Both the position numbers and the translations under genes were made by a program. The notes under the pieces are model-generated. The model saw nothing but the letters and a program-made list of their open reading frames with translations. It was not told the DNA's origin and did no database searches. Below are positions 43,936-47,690 of a stretch of DNA of 64,000 nucleotides, in pieces. The stretch comes from Stictocephala bisonia (lineage: Eukaryota > Arthropoda > Insecta > Hemiptera > Membracidae). Position 1 is the stretch's first letter, and every line of letters begins with the position of its first letter. Location of the stretch: positions 2,995,974 to 3,059,973 of the forward strand of contig JAQJVL010000047.1 of the NCBI GenBank assembly GCA_035578905.1, given 5' to 3'.

Positions 43936-44278
43936 TCTTCCGTTTGTTTACTTTGGTTAGTTGCTTAGTGTAATTTACTCGCATTAGTCGGAGTTTAAAT
44001 TATCGTTATTAATGATAACTAAAGAATTAATTGGATTAACGTTTTGATTTTAAAATGGAACACAAACATTTCAGTTCCCACCCATCTGATAAAGAGCAAA
44101 TTAACACATAAAAGAAAACTCCTATTTTAATGACAAATAACTGAATGAAAGAGCTGACTCACTTAAACAAGTTCTCAGCGCCGGCGCGTAGGCGTAATTC
44201 TTTGTTTATTTCTTGGTTCAACTTGCTGCGCTTGTTCTGCAGCTTTCCTCGGCAAGTGGCGACCCTCGGGTCTGACCC
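3475..44278 (-). CDS. Rhp: Rhophilin, partial gene model (7 internal exons, HR1 and BRO1 domains)
   Basis: Rhophilins are cytoplasmic scaffold proteins that bind GTP-Rho through an N-terminal HR1 (REM) coiled coil, followed by a BRO1 domain and a PDZ domain. Seven minus-strand exons, all with GT-AG boundaries and compatible phases, join into 882 nt (294 codons) without a stop. The order is HR1 ([19 protein letters not shown] to [13 protein letters not shown]), a linker ending [12 protein letters not shown], then BRO1 ([65 protein letters not shown]). Strong conservation and the HR1-BRO1 order exclude ALIX and PTPN23-type BRO1 proteins. The start exon and the 3' half are not in the recognised set. 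Intron sizes from 5' to 3' are about 29372, 977, 1649, 3138, 3797 and 989 bp. The gene looks functional: no frameshift or missing splice site was found. Confidence 0.93.
3574..4562 (-). other. Rhp: Rhophilin intron F-G
   Basis: 989 bp of AT-rich intron. No transposon end, array or extra exon was recognised. Confidence 0.8.
4563..4821 (-). CDS. Rhp: Rhophilin exon F: BRO1 core
   Basis: This 259-bp exon completes the Trp codon and encodes [38 protein letters not shown], a Gly-Leu-Asp helix, [20 protein letters not shown] and [17 protein letters not shown]. The [10 protein letters not shown] segment is the classic BRO1 core helix. The acceptor is CTGATTTGTAG; the donor is ATGTTG followed by GTAAGTTT. 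It is the longest and best-conserved exon in the window. Confidence 0.97.
4876..5971 (-). mobile_element. Tigger/pogo-type element, N-terminally deleted, with both termini and a TA target site
   Basis: Both ends are visible. The left end starts CAGTAGAACGTCAATAATCC; the right end, reversed, starts CAGTAGAACGTCGATAATTC. TA flanks both sides (4874-4875 and 5972-5973). The 1096-bp body keeps two pieces of a Tigger transposase C-terminus on the minus strand. One lies at about 5755-5635, with TDQEIADML after PGYQIL. The other, at 5398-5138, includes [18 protein letters not shown] and [14 protein letters not shown]. The catalytic core and DNA-binding domain are absent, so the copy is non-autonomous. 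Subterminal repeats of a TCCGGATTAT motif occur near both ends. It sits in rhophilin intron E-F. Confidence 0.85.
6705..7680 (+). mobile_element. Non-LTR retrotransposon 3' fragment (Jockey/CR1-like)
   Basis: The sequence begins with [19 protein letters not shown], the post-catalytic thumb region of Jockey/CR1-like reverse transcriptases (family pattern FLGI.ID..L.W..HI). It then shifts frame and continues at 6854-7213 with [17 protein letters not shown], then a region ending CYNTRNL. A 3' UTR-like stretch ends near 7680 in an AATAAATTCATTTATTCAT tail. At least one frameshift is present and the catalytic motifs are absent, so this is a dead 5'-truncated copy. Confidence 0.7.
8619..8743 (-). 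CDS. Rhp: Rhophilin exon E: BRO1
   Basis: The exon encodes [19 protein letters not shown], then [20 protein letters not shown] and FE plus the first two bases of a Trp codon. The [10 protein letters not shown] stretch is a hallmark of rhophilin BRO1. The acceptor is TTTCATGTGCAG; the donor is GAATG followed by GTTAGTAC. The exon is 125 bp and ends in phase 2, matching the next exon. Confidence 0.95.
9818..9956 (-). mobile_element. Penelope-like element 3' module, copy A
   Basis: On the minus strand the segment reads CCCTCTGGTCTGAGGAAGG, a hairpin, AAAATCGATCACTATAATAT and TTGTGCATTTTGTACTTG. The same module is next to a GIY-YIG-encoding fragment at 31.5-32.3 kb (copy B), which identifies it as the 3' or LTR-like part of a Penelope-like retroelement. 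A CTGAGGA box (9932-9926) and a GGTGA/TTACC stem are retained, but the following GAAA box is AAAA here. Confidence 0.55.
10310..11320 (-). mobile_element. Non-LTR retrotransposon 3' fragment, split by a SINE
   Basis: Two pieces of one reverse transcriptase C-terminal region flank the SINE at 10754-11202. The upstream piece (about 11320-11208) has a SYG.LWG-like motif followed by [16 protein letters not shown]. The downstream piece (10748-10490) begins [15 protein letters not shown] and includes [11 protein letters not shown], then [11 protein letters not shown]. Removing the SINE and one 5-bp duplication rejoins the frame across ATAHTHCKPPF. The 3' UTR ends near 10310. Catalytic motifs are absent. 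Confidence 0.75.
10754..11202 (-). mobile_element. SINE-like element, copy 1 (tRNA-like head)
   Basis: This 449-bp element is flanked by 5-bp direct repeats AGTAT (10749-10753 and 11203-11207). On the minus strand it starts GTCGACACTGGTGGCGCAG. TGGCGCAGTGC there resembles a tRNA A box, and GTTCCATGCTC further on is a poor B-box match. It ends with the hairpin-forming ATCTCTACGATCGGCGTC, then TTAGAGAT and a GAATAAATGAAT tail. Two further copies occur near 44.9-45.2 and 55.9-56.3 kb. Lack of coding capacity, the tRNA-like head and the short-repeat tail support a SINE. The 5-bp duplication is short for one, so a non-autonomous DNA element remains possible. Confidence 0.65.
11477..11528. other. 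Perfect 19-bp inverted repeat with 14-nt loop
   Basis: TTCAATATGACATGAGCTG (11477-11495) is exactly reverse-complementary to 11510-11528. Flanks do not extend the pairing. It lies inside rhophilin intron D-E, so the transcript would form this hairpin. Confidence 0.8.
11882..11959 (-). CDS. Rhp: Rhophilin exon D: start of BRO1
   Basis: Twenty-six codons encode [19 protein letters not shown] and ELMDTRQ, the first helices of the rhophilin BRO1 domain. The acceptor is TTTTTTCCAG; the donor is AGGCAG followed by GTTAGTAC. Both ends are in phase 0. Confidence 0.93.
11960..13608 (-). other. Rhp: Rhophilin intron C-D
   Basis: 1649 bp. A likely non-LTR 3' end on the minus strand sits at about 13058-13200; its tail reads GAAATAAATAAATAAATA on that strand. 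12220-12480 is a more GC-rich unique stretch with no recognised product. Reading frames in 12732-13202 resemble nothing known. Confidence 0.6.
13609..13684 (-). CDS. Rhp: Rhophilin exon C: HR1-BRO1 linker
   Basis: The exon encodes (S)[18 protein letters not shown] followed by DFKEPFK, which links HR1 to BRO1. [12 protein letters not shown] is a strongly conserved rhophilin signature. The acceptor is CTTTCTTTTCAG; the donor is TTCAAG followed by GTAAATAT. The exon is 76 bp and ends in phase 0. Confidence 0.92.
13685..14661 (-). other. Rhp: Rhophilin intron B-C, carrying the splice-donor minisatellite
   Basis: 977 bp. More than half is the 52-bp array described at 14010-14545. The authentic donor is at 14661-14660, and one decayed array unit lies between it and the array, at about 14600-14650. 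Confidence 0.85.
14010..14545 (-). repeat. 52-bp minisatellite built from the exon B end and its 5' splice site, about 10 copies
   Basis: On the minus strand each unit reads roughly GAACAGTTCCGACGAC, CTCTACCAAGGCGATAG, GTAAGTGTCTAATCAGAGT. The authentic exon B end reads GAACAGTTCCGTGGAG, CTCTACCAAGGTGATAG, then GTAAGTAA. The array is therefore a tandem amplification of about 32-35 bp of coding exon plus about 18 bp of intron. It carries about ten extra consensus GTAAGT donors (near 14024, 14077, 14130, 14182, 14232, 14284, 14336, 14397, 14450 and 14503). Spacing is 52 bp in the regular part. Use of any of these donors would read through the true donor as GAT AGG TAA, an immediate stop. Confidence 0.93.
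14662..14790 (-). CDS. Rhp: Rhophilin exon B: second half of HR1
   Basis: After completing the split Lys codon, the exon encodes [20 protein letters not shown], then [20 protein letters not shown] and GD plus two bases. The charged and leucine heptad pattern is that of the HR1 coiled coil. The acceptor is CTCTTTTCTTTCAG before GGCTACC; the donor is GGTGATAG followed by GTAAGTAA. The exon is 129 bp. Its last 32-35 bp, with the donor, are the apparent founder of the 52-bp tandem array a short way into the following intron (14010-14545). Confidence 0.95.
14791..16211. other. Intronic DNA without recognised features
   Basis: AT-rich sequence with a more GC-rich unique patch at about 15540-15720. 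No repeat array, transposon end or coding match was recognised. Confidence 0.5.
16264..18948. mobile_element. Non-autonomous hAT-type DNA transposon with 8-bp target duplication
   Basis: The left end reads CAGGGCCGGCCTAAGGGG; the right end, reversed, reads CAGGGTCGGCCTAAGGCG. These are typical animal hAT termini. Flanking octamers ACCACGAT (16256-16263) and ACCAAGAC (18949-18956) match at six of eight positions. They correspond to ACCATGAC in the 40-bp unit it landed in, consistent with a hAT 8-bp duplication. The element is 2685 bp. No hAT transposase frame was found; short frames at 18053-18437 match nothing recognised. The centre carries a long inverted repeat (separate entry). Confidence 0.85.
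16771..18023. repeat. Long imperfect inverted repeat (arms about 375-405 bp) inside the hAT element
   Basis: The left arm, about 16771-17175, and the right arm, about 17650-18023, are reverse complements with scattered differences. Anchors are CATATTACTTACGTCTTTA against the reverse of TTAAAAAATACGTAAGTTAT, and ACGGTAAGTTGATAC with ATTTTATATCACATGGTAAT against the reverse of the ATTATCATGCGATATAAAAT and TTTACCGTTTTATAATC region. The spacer is about 475 bp. A transcript, including the rhophilin pre-mRNA, could fold into a long hairpin. Confidence 0.75.
19646..20096 (-). mobile_element. Short non-LTR retrotransposon 3' fragment inserted in the 40-bp array
   Basis: On the minus strand the fragment begins at about 20096 with a frame containing [19 protein letters not shown] and, near its end, [13 protein letters not shown], the C-terminal signature region of Jockey-like reverse transcriptases. 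It ends with a tail of four-base repeats (ATTTATTTATTTAT) at 19646. TATA flanks both sides (19642-19645 and 20097-20100), matching the array unit GGTATAGACG, so the insertion interrupted a unit. Confidence 0.75.
20441..21167. other. Intronic DNA without recognised features
   Basis: A more GC-rich unique patch lies at 20540-20740. The short frame at 20789-20998 has no recognisable similarity. Confidence 0.4.
21168..21486. mobile_element. Small element with terminal inverted repeats (MITE-like)
   Basis: GGAAGTTATACTTCTTTGG at the left and, reversed, TTGAAGTTATACTTCTTTGCG at the right enclose about 320 bp with no coding capacity and an internal run of ATCGATTAATCGAT-like palindromes. The superfamily was not recognised and no clear target duplication is visible. 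Confidence 0.5.
21487..22971. other. Intronic DNA, including an (AT)n microsatellite
   Basis: AT-rich. A pure TA run of about 40 bp lies at 22751-22790. A short CpG-rich patch lies at 22180-22260. No coding match was recognised. Confidence 0.5.
22972..24180. repeat. 27-bp minisatellite with a 296-bp higher-order repeat, about 44 copies
   Basis: The unit is ATGGATGGATCAACCTG plus TCGTAAATAT. Because 27 is a multiple of three and the unit lacks stops in several frames, it gives long spurious frames on both strands (nine-residue repeats such as MDGSTCRKY and WMDQPVVNI). An eleven-unit block recurs at 296 bp: CTGAGTAAATATGTGG occurs at 23285 and 23581. Each block has a 1-bp loss at that junction, so no frame persists. 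Later units switch to AACATATGAATATATCAACC (about 23940-24040). Confidence 0.92.
24181..25567. other. Intronic DNA without recognised features
   Basis: AT-rich, no array or transposon terminus recognised. Confidence 0.4.
25568..26615. repeat. 55-bp minisatellite, 19 copies
   Basis: The unit is CAGGACCTGTCTATCTGAAG, GCAGTGGACTCAGGTTATC, CACTGAAGATGTAACA, with a 55-bp period. Copies are nearly identical. The main variant is GGACC versus GGATC; the GGATC copies occur in runs, suggesting multi-unit duplication. Confidence 0.95.
26652..26790. repeat. 68-bp direct duplication
   Basis: ATGTTCCAACGACATTTAA begins at 26654 and again at 26722. The copies run through CTAAGACTCTTGCCGACAAT and GTGACCTCCTCCAT with one or two differences. 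It lies directly beyond the 55-bp array. Confidence 0.85.
26791..27501. other. Intronic unique DNA
   Basis: A moderately GC-rich stretch at 26940-27160 with no recognised product ends in a run of about 11 C. The remainder is AT-rich. Confidence 0.4.
27502..27919. mobile_element. 418-bp element with 45-bp near-perfect inverted repeats
   Basis: Arm 27502-27546 and arm 27875-27919 are reverse complements at 43 of 45 positions; the core is TTGTCACCGGAAACTGTAGA. The 328-bp interior has no coding capacity. AGTTATAGCGACATCTT continues outward from the right arm and becomes part of the 78-bp minisatellite unit. The same phrase also occurs outside the left arm at about 27457-27475. It looks like a MITE or fold-back element; the superfamily was not recognised. 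Confidence 0.7.
27914..29350. repeat. About 78-bp minisatellite with a perfect 420-bp higher-order repeat
   Basis: The unit is GTTATAGCGACATCTTGTGG, ATAGCGACTAAGAGTAAAA, AACTACGTTCTAGATGACAA, CGAACTGTAACTAAAGGTA. Some units lack the segment between GAACTG and GGATAGCG, and some carry an extra CTAGAT. A mixed block is repeated exactly at 420 bp: sequence from about 28010 to 28530 equals that from about 28430 to 28950. The array starts at the right inverted repeat of the preceding element. Confidence 0.93.
29351..30053. other. Intronic AT-rich DNA
   Basis: No features recognised. Confidence 0.4.
30054..30340. repeat. 40-bp minisatellite, about 7 copies
   Basis: The unit is ATAGCCATAAACAATACC, TTACCATACAAACACTATAAAA; period 40 bp. 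It is unrelated in sequence to the 40-bp array at 19 kb. Confidence 0.95.
30341..31080. other. Intronic DNA without recognised features
   Basis: A more GC-rich patch lies at 30590-30760; its reading frame resembles nothing known. Confidence 0.4.
31081..31345. repeat. 35-bp minisatellite, about 7 copies
   Basis: The unit is TTGTTTGTAAGAGTTGAAGG plus TGGCCCGAAGAATCG, 35 bp. The last two full copies contain a 3-bp insertion (GTTGATGAAGG). Frames on the minus strand repeat [20 protein letters not shown] peptides, an artefact of the repeat. Confidence 0.93.
31500..32380 (-). mobile_element. Penelope-like retroelement fragment: GIY-YIG domain plus 3' module (copy B)
   Basis: On the minus strand, about 32110-31765 encodes the GIY-YIG-type endonuclease of Penelope-like elements. 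The motif [18 protein letters not shown] is followed by [17 protein letters not shown] and [15 protein letters not shown]. The MNA.EE.EI. region is a strong family signature. A frameshift separates the halves. Downstream (31680-31500) lies the repeated 3' module with CCTCTGGTCTGAGGAAGGTG and TTCGCCGAAATCGACCACC. A segment at 32190-32222 is present in inverted form at 32343-32377. The reverse transcriptase part is absent. Confidence 0.75.
31600..31660 (-). ncRNA. Hammerhead-ribozyme-like core in the Penelope-like 3' module
   Basis: On the minus strand CTGAGGA (31644-31638) fits the hammerhead box CUGANGA. It is followed by one A, a GGTGA/TCGCC stem with a 7-nt loop, then CGAAA (GAAA at 31619-31616). 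Hammerhead motifs are documented in Penelope-like elements. Copy A keeps the stem with changed pairs (GGTGA/TTACC). Stems I and III and the cleavage site could not be assigned with confidence, so this is a candidate or decayed ribozyme only. Confidence 0.35.
32381..32635. other. Short unique intronic stretch
   Basis: Nothing recognised between the Penelope-like fragment and the 104-bp array. Confidence 0.4.
32636..33120. repeat. 104-bp minisatellite (trimer of a 35-bp unit), about 4.5 copies
   Basis: TGGTTGTATGGTGGCGGAAA recurs every 104 bp (32761, 32865 and onward). Each 104-bp unit contains three related phrases of the form CCAAGTATGGTTGTATGG, CCAAGTGTCATTGTGTGATGG and CCAATCGTCGTTCGTGAG, so it is a higher-order trimer. 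It gives long frames on the minus strand (repeating [19 protein letters not shown]) only because the frames are stop-free. Confidence 0.9.
33255..33565. repeat. 38-bp minisatellite, about 8 diverged copies, related to the 104-bp array
   Basis: The unit resembles CACCAAGCGTCGTTGTGTG plus AAGGTGGGAATGGAAGGGC, spaced about 38 bp (cores near 33273, 33312, 33350, 33387, 33427, 33463, 33500 and 33537). It shares the CCAA-CGTCGTTGTGTGA phrase with subunits of the 104-bp array 130 bp away, so both descend from one ancestor. Confidence 0.85.
33566..35634. other. Intronic DNA without recognised features
   Basis: About 2.1 kb. Short frames at 33543-34393 and 34804-35034 have no recognisable similarity. 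Confidence 0.4.
35635..36475 (+). mobile_element. Non-LTR retrotransposon fragment, internally deleted
   Basis: A short piece at about 35640-35750 reads [19 protein letters not shown] after a tryptophan, the N-terminal reverse transcriptase block (family pattern NYRPISLL). The catalytic centre is missing. The C-terminal region resumes at 35839-36319: [33 protein letters not shown], then [16 protein letters not shown] and a normal stop. The 3' UTR ends in a TTGAATGATTGACTGATTGA tail at about 36475. The final 160-codon frame is open, suggesting moderate age. Confidence 0.75.
36476..37632. other. Intronic DNA without recognised features
   Basis: AT-rich. The minus frame at 37359-37625 is hydrophobic but unmatched and ends at the edge of the 31-bp array. 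Confidence 0.4.
37633..38382. repeat. 31-bp minisatellite, about 24 copies
   Basis: The unit is TGTGTGGATAGCAAACTAAA plus TAATTAAGTAT, 31 bp. It is highly uniform, with a few single-base variants (ATAT for ATAG, GTAG for GTGG) and one shortened unit near 37850. Confidence 0.96.
38580..38980. mobile_element. piggyBac-type MITE with four internal CCACCGGTGG palindromes
   Basis: The 401-bp element is flanked by TTAA on both sides (38576-38579 and 38981-38984), the piggyBac target signature. Terminal inverted repeats are CACGTTCACC at the left and GGTGAACGTG at the right. Inside, a near-perfect palindrome of the form GTGTGCCACCGGTGGCACAC occurs four times, near 38636, 38679, 38792 and 38947. There is no coding capacity. 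Superfamily assignment rests on TTAA plus terminal repeats. Confidence 0.8.
38985..40850. other. Intronic DNA with a decayed inverted repeat
   Basis: A hairpin with arms of about 40 bp lies at 39275-39376 (ACGATTTATAACTTTAAA against TTTGAAGTTATAAATCG, extending imperfectly). Frames at 40061-40500 are unmatched; they might be a gag remnant of the adjacent Gypsy element, but no CCHC knuckle was seen. Confidence 0.45.
40852..41380 (+). pseudogene. Gypsy retropepsin (protease) remnant
   Basis: A damaged active-site region near 40920-40955 reads ADALI, then a one-base shift, then GSSDSF, matching the D-T/S-G flap-aspartate motif region of retropepsins. After two shifts the frame from 41026 contains [19 protein letters not shown], the conserved C-terminal D.L.G.D-like segment. 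The protein is broken by frameshifts at and after the active site. Confidence 0.6.
41282..41865 (+). pseudogene. Gypsy reverse transcriptase remnant
   Basis: The frame 41282-41704 carries [23 protein letters not shown]-like [27 protein letters not shown], the first catalytic block [13 protein letters not shown], and [11 protein letters not shown]. Beyond a frameshift, YLGDI stands where the YxDD box is expected: one catalytic aspartate is a glycine. A deletion removes part of the thumb. The enzyme is inactive. Confidence 0.85.
42160..42330 (+). pseudogene. Gypsy RNase H remnant
   Basis: [20 protein letters not shown] and [18 protein letters not shown], then AVEKEF, match the Gypsy RNase H start (catalytic D in TDAS and E in VEKE). 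The rest is deleted or frameshifted; ADTLSRVC just upstream of the integrase marks the end of the domain. Confidence 0.8.
42495..43713 (+). pseudogene. Gypsy integrase remnant
   Basis: A zinc-binding HHCC-like part has [20 protein letters not shown] and YCPICTSAQ, with a frame break after it. The core at 42687-43142 keeps all three catalytic positions: D in [13 protein letters not shown] in [11 protein letters not shown] in [13 protein letters not shown] stop follows CTATN. A later segment (43190-43390) has [20 protein letters not shown] and [11 protein letters not shown], a C-terminal signature of one Gypsy group. The core frame of about 150 codons is intact, but the protein as a whole is not. 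Confidence 0.85.
43941..44162. other. End of the giant intron
   Basis: Short unique AT-rich stretch between the Gypsy remnant and the exon A donor at 44162-44161. Confidence 0.5.
44163..44278 (-). CDS. Rhp: Rhophilin exon A: start of HR1 domain
   Basis: The exon encodes [19 protein letters not shown], then [19 protein letters not shown] plus two bases of a Lys codon. This is the first half of the HR1 Rho-binding coiled coil. The acceptor reads TTGTTGCAG before GGGTCAG; the donor is TTTAA followed by GTGAGTC. The exon is 116 bp, opens in phase 0 and ends in phase 2. The preceding exon, with the start codon, was not identified with confidence. The following intron of 29.4 kb is by far the largest in the model and cuts the HR1 domain in two. 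Confidence 0.93.
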
Positions 44279-44880
44279 CTGCAACAAAGGATAATTTAAA
44301 TACACAAAACATCAATATTGATATTAATTGTGGATTTTCTTTTCTAAAATAAATAATTTGACAGTTGATTACAAGAAAACAATCACATACTGGACAAAAT
44401 AGAATATTGTTAGCAATATAACTAAGTTGATGGCTTGATTGCATTAGAGACTTCAGCAATAAAACAGCTTGTGTAGTCAGAATGATAACCGGTTTACCTC
44501 ACAACTGTGAAAACAGGAACCGACACAACTTTGTACGTATTTTAAGGCGAATTTGAATGATCAATACCAATGTAAAAAAGTGTATGGGTGGGTCAATAAA
44601 CCTGTTAGTATATGGATAGGTGAGTGGGTCAGTTAAACTGTAAATGTATGAATGGGTGGGTTATTACCACTTTACGTGTATCAAGTATGTTTGAAACGAA
44701 TCATTTAAATCATTTGTACACTTTAAAACAAACATTTAATACATTTGAAAACATTCCACTTTTACTTATCGTTTTTTATCTAGTGATGTGTAATAGTTCT
44801 ATATATTGTTAATTTTTTACAATAAAAATATTTTATCCACGCTCATTCTACGTGACTTGTGTAGTCTGGTTACCAACTGA
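44279..44880. other. Rhp: Upstream of exon A
   Basis: Begins with the intron end before exon A. At 44580-44660 a few diverged units resemble the 27-bp array (GGGTCAATAAACCTGTTAG, TATATGGATAG), suggesting an old dispersed copy. Confidence 0.4.
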
Positions 44881-45170
44881 GTTTGACTTGTGATCATAGT
44901 CCAATAGCTAGGGGAACTAAGGGATCTACAGCTTTACGTGGAATCAAAACCAAGTAGTATTGGCTTGATTTTCAGCAAATTGACATGCCCGATACTCAAT
45001 TCTCTCCCTTACACAAAATCCGTACACTATCTACCACCCAACATGAACACTCCAGACTTCTCTAGTAGTGTCCTTGAGTGGACGTCATGTCGGTATTAAG
45101 AGGACTGAGCATAAAACCTATTGTTTACAATCTACCAACACTTTGGGTTACAGCATTTCGTTACCAGTGT
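44881..45170 (-). mobile_element. SINE-like element, copy 2 (3'-truncated)
   Basis: It shares CTACAGCTTTACGTGGAATC, TTGATTTTCAGC, CTCCAGACTTCTCTAGTAGT and the head CGACACTGGTAACGAAATGC with copy 1. The low-coordinate end lacks the hairpin and GAAT-type tail, so it is truncated. Confidence 0.65.
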
Positions 45171-46604
45171 CGAGAAAATAATAAAACAAATTATTAACAA
45201 GAAATAAATAAGTGAAAGGGAATAAATAAAGGAAAGTAAAAGGCGACACATTAATTCAGTTACTGAGGCTAGAAATTGATGTGCTATTTTTTAATTATAT
45301 TGATAAAAACTAGTCTTATTACAGAGTTCGAATCTATATTAATATAAATAAATTGAGTTGTTTCCTTCATAAAGAAGTATCAAGAAGAAAAAGATAGCCA
45401 TTGAGTGAAAACCTTTTCACTGAACTATGTACAAAAATAACTGATTAAAGAAACCGCGTCTGAGAACTGTTGTTTACCTGAATCTGTAAATAAATAACGG
45501 ATAACCGTTAGAAATTGCAATAAAAAAGGAGTTTCGCTCACAGCTCGCCACGAACAACGGGCTTTTTGCGGCAGCACCGAACCAGACTTGCAGTGATCGA
45601 GGAATTCTGTGGAAGAAAGCCATGACGAAGATAGCGGTGAAAGACATAGTAAGGGTGTCTGCTGGGTTTTCTGTCCTTACAGACTGGCACTGGGCCAAGG
45701 CTGCGAGTGAAACCGAGTCCTGGCCTGAGGCTGGAGGCCGCTGGAATGTGGTTCTTGAACAATAACATTATTGCCTCACCTCTAAAGGCCACCACTATTA
45801 ATTTATCTTCGGTCACACGTAACATCCAGTGAAGTTGATTGTGTCCAAAAATCTTGAACAGCTTGTAGGTTTTTTTCTCGAGCCTTTTAAAACTAAGACA
45901 CAAATGTTTATCATGCAACTCATTCACATACCGTCTTAGGAACGTTGGAGACTGTGAAAGTAGGTAGGGTAGGTGGTGCCTATGTTTACTTGTATGCTGA
46001 CATAGCAAGGGGTTTACTTTCTTGGTGTTAGACTTCAAAATCACATTATACTACGAATTTCCTATTTTACAAACAAAATGTTGAAATAAATATTTATGAT
46101 TCAGTTCGTGAATGTGAGAAATTTTTCTAGAAGAGCAGTGAAGAAACCATTTATCACCACCCAACATTACCACACAAAAAAAAACTCAGTTGAAAAATCT
46201 TTCTCGCCTGAGCTGAAACCTTCTTAGTCAAATCCAAGCTTCGTGCTCCGTAATTATTTCATTTCCAATTAAATTAGTTATCAATAAATTAATTTTACGT
46301 AACAACATTTTAAAATTGATATATAATTGATTAAGAAATTGGAACAAACTTACCAGCATTATAAATCTGTCTGTAGCTACTAAAATCTATGCCATGTTTT
46401 TCACAACACACATTTATCTCTTTAGTATATATTTTTCCTTTTTCCAATACCTACTGGAATTGAATTTAATTACGAATTTAGCAAAACTAATAACGACAAT
46501 TGTTAAGAGTGCATATTTCCTATGAGTTAGCTTGGCCTTTTTACTCTTTTTATAGACGCACTTTCTTATTTCTAATTCTAGCCTAAATAGGCAAGTAAAT
46601 GTCA
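45171..46604. other. Unrecognised sequence with a 168-codon minus-strand frame
   Basis: The frame 46044-45538 starts MILKSNTKKVNPLLCQHTS and has a CpG-rich 3' part (45540-45740). No domain was recognised, and overlapping frames are equally open there. It could be an exon, a transposon part or chance. Confidence 0.3.
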
Positions 46605-46715
46605 CATAGTACAAATTTATTGCAATATAGCCTAAGTACGAAATGCAAAACTATTATGGAGATCTATTTTGGTAAACCAGGTTTACCCGATCGAGACCAG
46701 AGGGATTAACAAAGG
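46605..46715 (-). mobile_element. Penelope-like 3' module, copy C
   Basis: Reversed, it reads TTAATCCCTCTGGTCTCGAT, a perfect GGTAAACC/GGTTTACC hairpin, then AAAATAGATCTCCATAATAG and TTTTGCATTTCGTACTTA. The order matches copies A and B; the CTGAGGA box is lost. Confidence 0.5.
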
Positions 46716-47479
46716 AAAAACAATTCTAAATACTGTGATATAGAAAATATACTAGTGGTTATTTTCTGTGTTTTAACATAATTATTTGCTGGAAATTGTC
46801 ACATTATTTATGGACAACAATATTAGAAAACAAAAGTTAATTACGAACAAAGGATATCAGAAACTAATCAACCAGGTCAACACTCCTTGTTTATATTTCG
46901 AAAATATATTCCTACACGTTTACTATACGAAGTTTTTGAGACTGAATTAGTTTATTAAAAAAAATATTTAATGTTTTCTGCAGTAAAAACACTTTCACTA
47001 TTAGATCAACACATCTCGGTACTTTATCTTCTGTTCTTTATTAGCTTTGTTGCGAACGCTAGTCACAAAACTGTGGGAATCAAACTGACATTCAGATCAA
47101 AGTTACACAAACGTGTGGGACAGGACACGTTGATTGTTAGGCAAGTTCCCCGCTATTGCCGCGTGGAGTCGTTTTGTGCGGTCGTTTTGTTCTCCCTTGG
47201 CATTCAGTTTATGAGATCTTTTCAACTGTCATCCATATACGAAACAAGGCATCGCTGACCTACAAACTGAAATGCCAGCACCATTCTATTAAAACGCCGT
47301 CATGACAAACCAGGCTCCTTAGATTTACAAAATGTAACCGTATTTTGTAGGGTAACCACATATTACAGTGACTGAGAGAAAAAACTCCGAGGACATAGTA
47401 ATTGTTTGGTTTTGTATCACTTCAATTTAAGAATTGACATTTATCTTAGTTTTGATTTATTACAAAACAGATATGTGTT
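46716..47479. other. Unique DNA
   Basis: No feature recognised; the frame at 46971-47255 is unmatched. Confidence 0.35.
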
Positions 47480-47690
47480 TGACCTGCGATATTACTTTGT
47501 GCGATACGTTTTCCCGTTGCGACCTCAAACTTCCGGCTTGCAGTGGTCAACGGTATCGAAGGTATGGGTTGCGGTGACGGGGCAGAACCAACCAGTTTCA
47601 CGGATAATCTGATCCGAACGTCGAGTGGAGTAAAACCGACGGACAGGTTGATAAAATCATCCACGAAACAGCTGTCCACTACCATATAGT
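47480..47690 (-). promoter_or_regulatory. CpG-rich patch, candidate promoter or 5' exon
   Basis: About 15 CpG dinucleotides occur within some 150 bp, in contrast to the AT-rich surroundings. It contains an ETS-type CCGGAAGT on the minus strand (47536-47529). It lies 3.2 kb upstream of rhophilin exon A on the gene's strand. No TATA box or defined start was found. This is a weak, purely compositional suggestion. Confidence 0.2.

Larger units (their letters stand above)
40852..43940 (+). mobile_element. Degenerate Ty3/Gypsy retrotransposon (protease-RT-RNase H-integrase, 3' LTR start)
   Basis: Pol order is protease, reverse transcriptase, RNase H, integrase, as in Ty3/Gypsy. The integrase end ([14 protein letters not shown], then RRGECGE and stop at about 43713) overlaps a purine tract (AAGGAGGGGTGAA, 43691-43703) and the presumed 3' LTR start TGTGGTGAATAAAC at 43704. 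No gag and no matching 5' LTR were found upstream. Multiple frameshifts, deletions and stops interrupt pol. The 3' end is indistinct; an (AT)n run lies at 43889-43931. Confidence 0.85.
14791..44162 (-). other. Rhp: Giant rhophilin intron A-B (about 29.4 kb)
   Basis: The intron separates the two halves of the HR1 domain. Nearly all recognisable content is repeats and transposon relics, listed separately. No additional host exon was recognised. Because the splice sites and phases at both ends match, the span is inferred to be one intron; a transcript read joining 44163 to 14790 would prove it. Confidence 0.8.

Noticed and set aside
44175..44459. 94-codon frame ending in QRITPTRRR over exon A
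   Set aside because: Wrong frame; the HR1 sequence is in another frame of the same strand, bounded by good splice sites.
45538..46044. 168-codon minus-strand frame as a host gene
   Set aside because: No domain recognised, no splice or start context, and the other frames over the CpG-rich part are equally open. Left as unrecognised.
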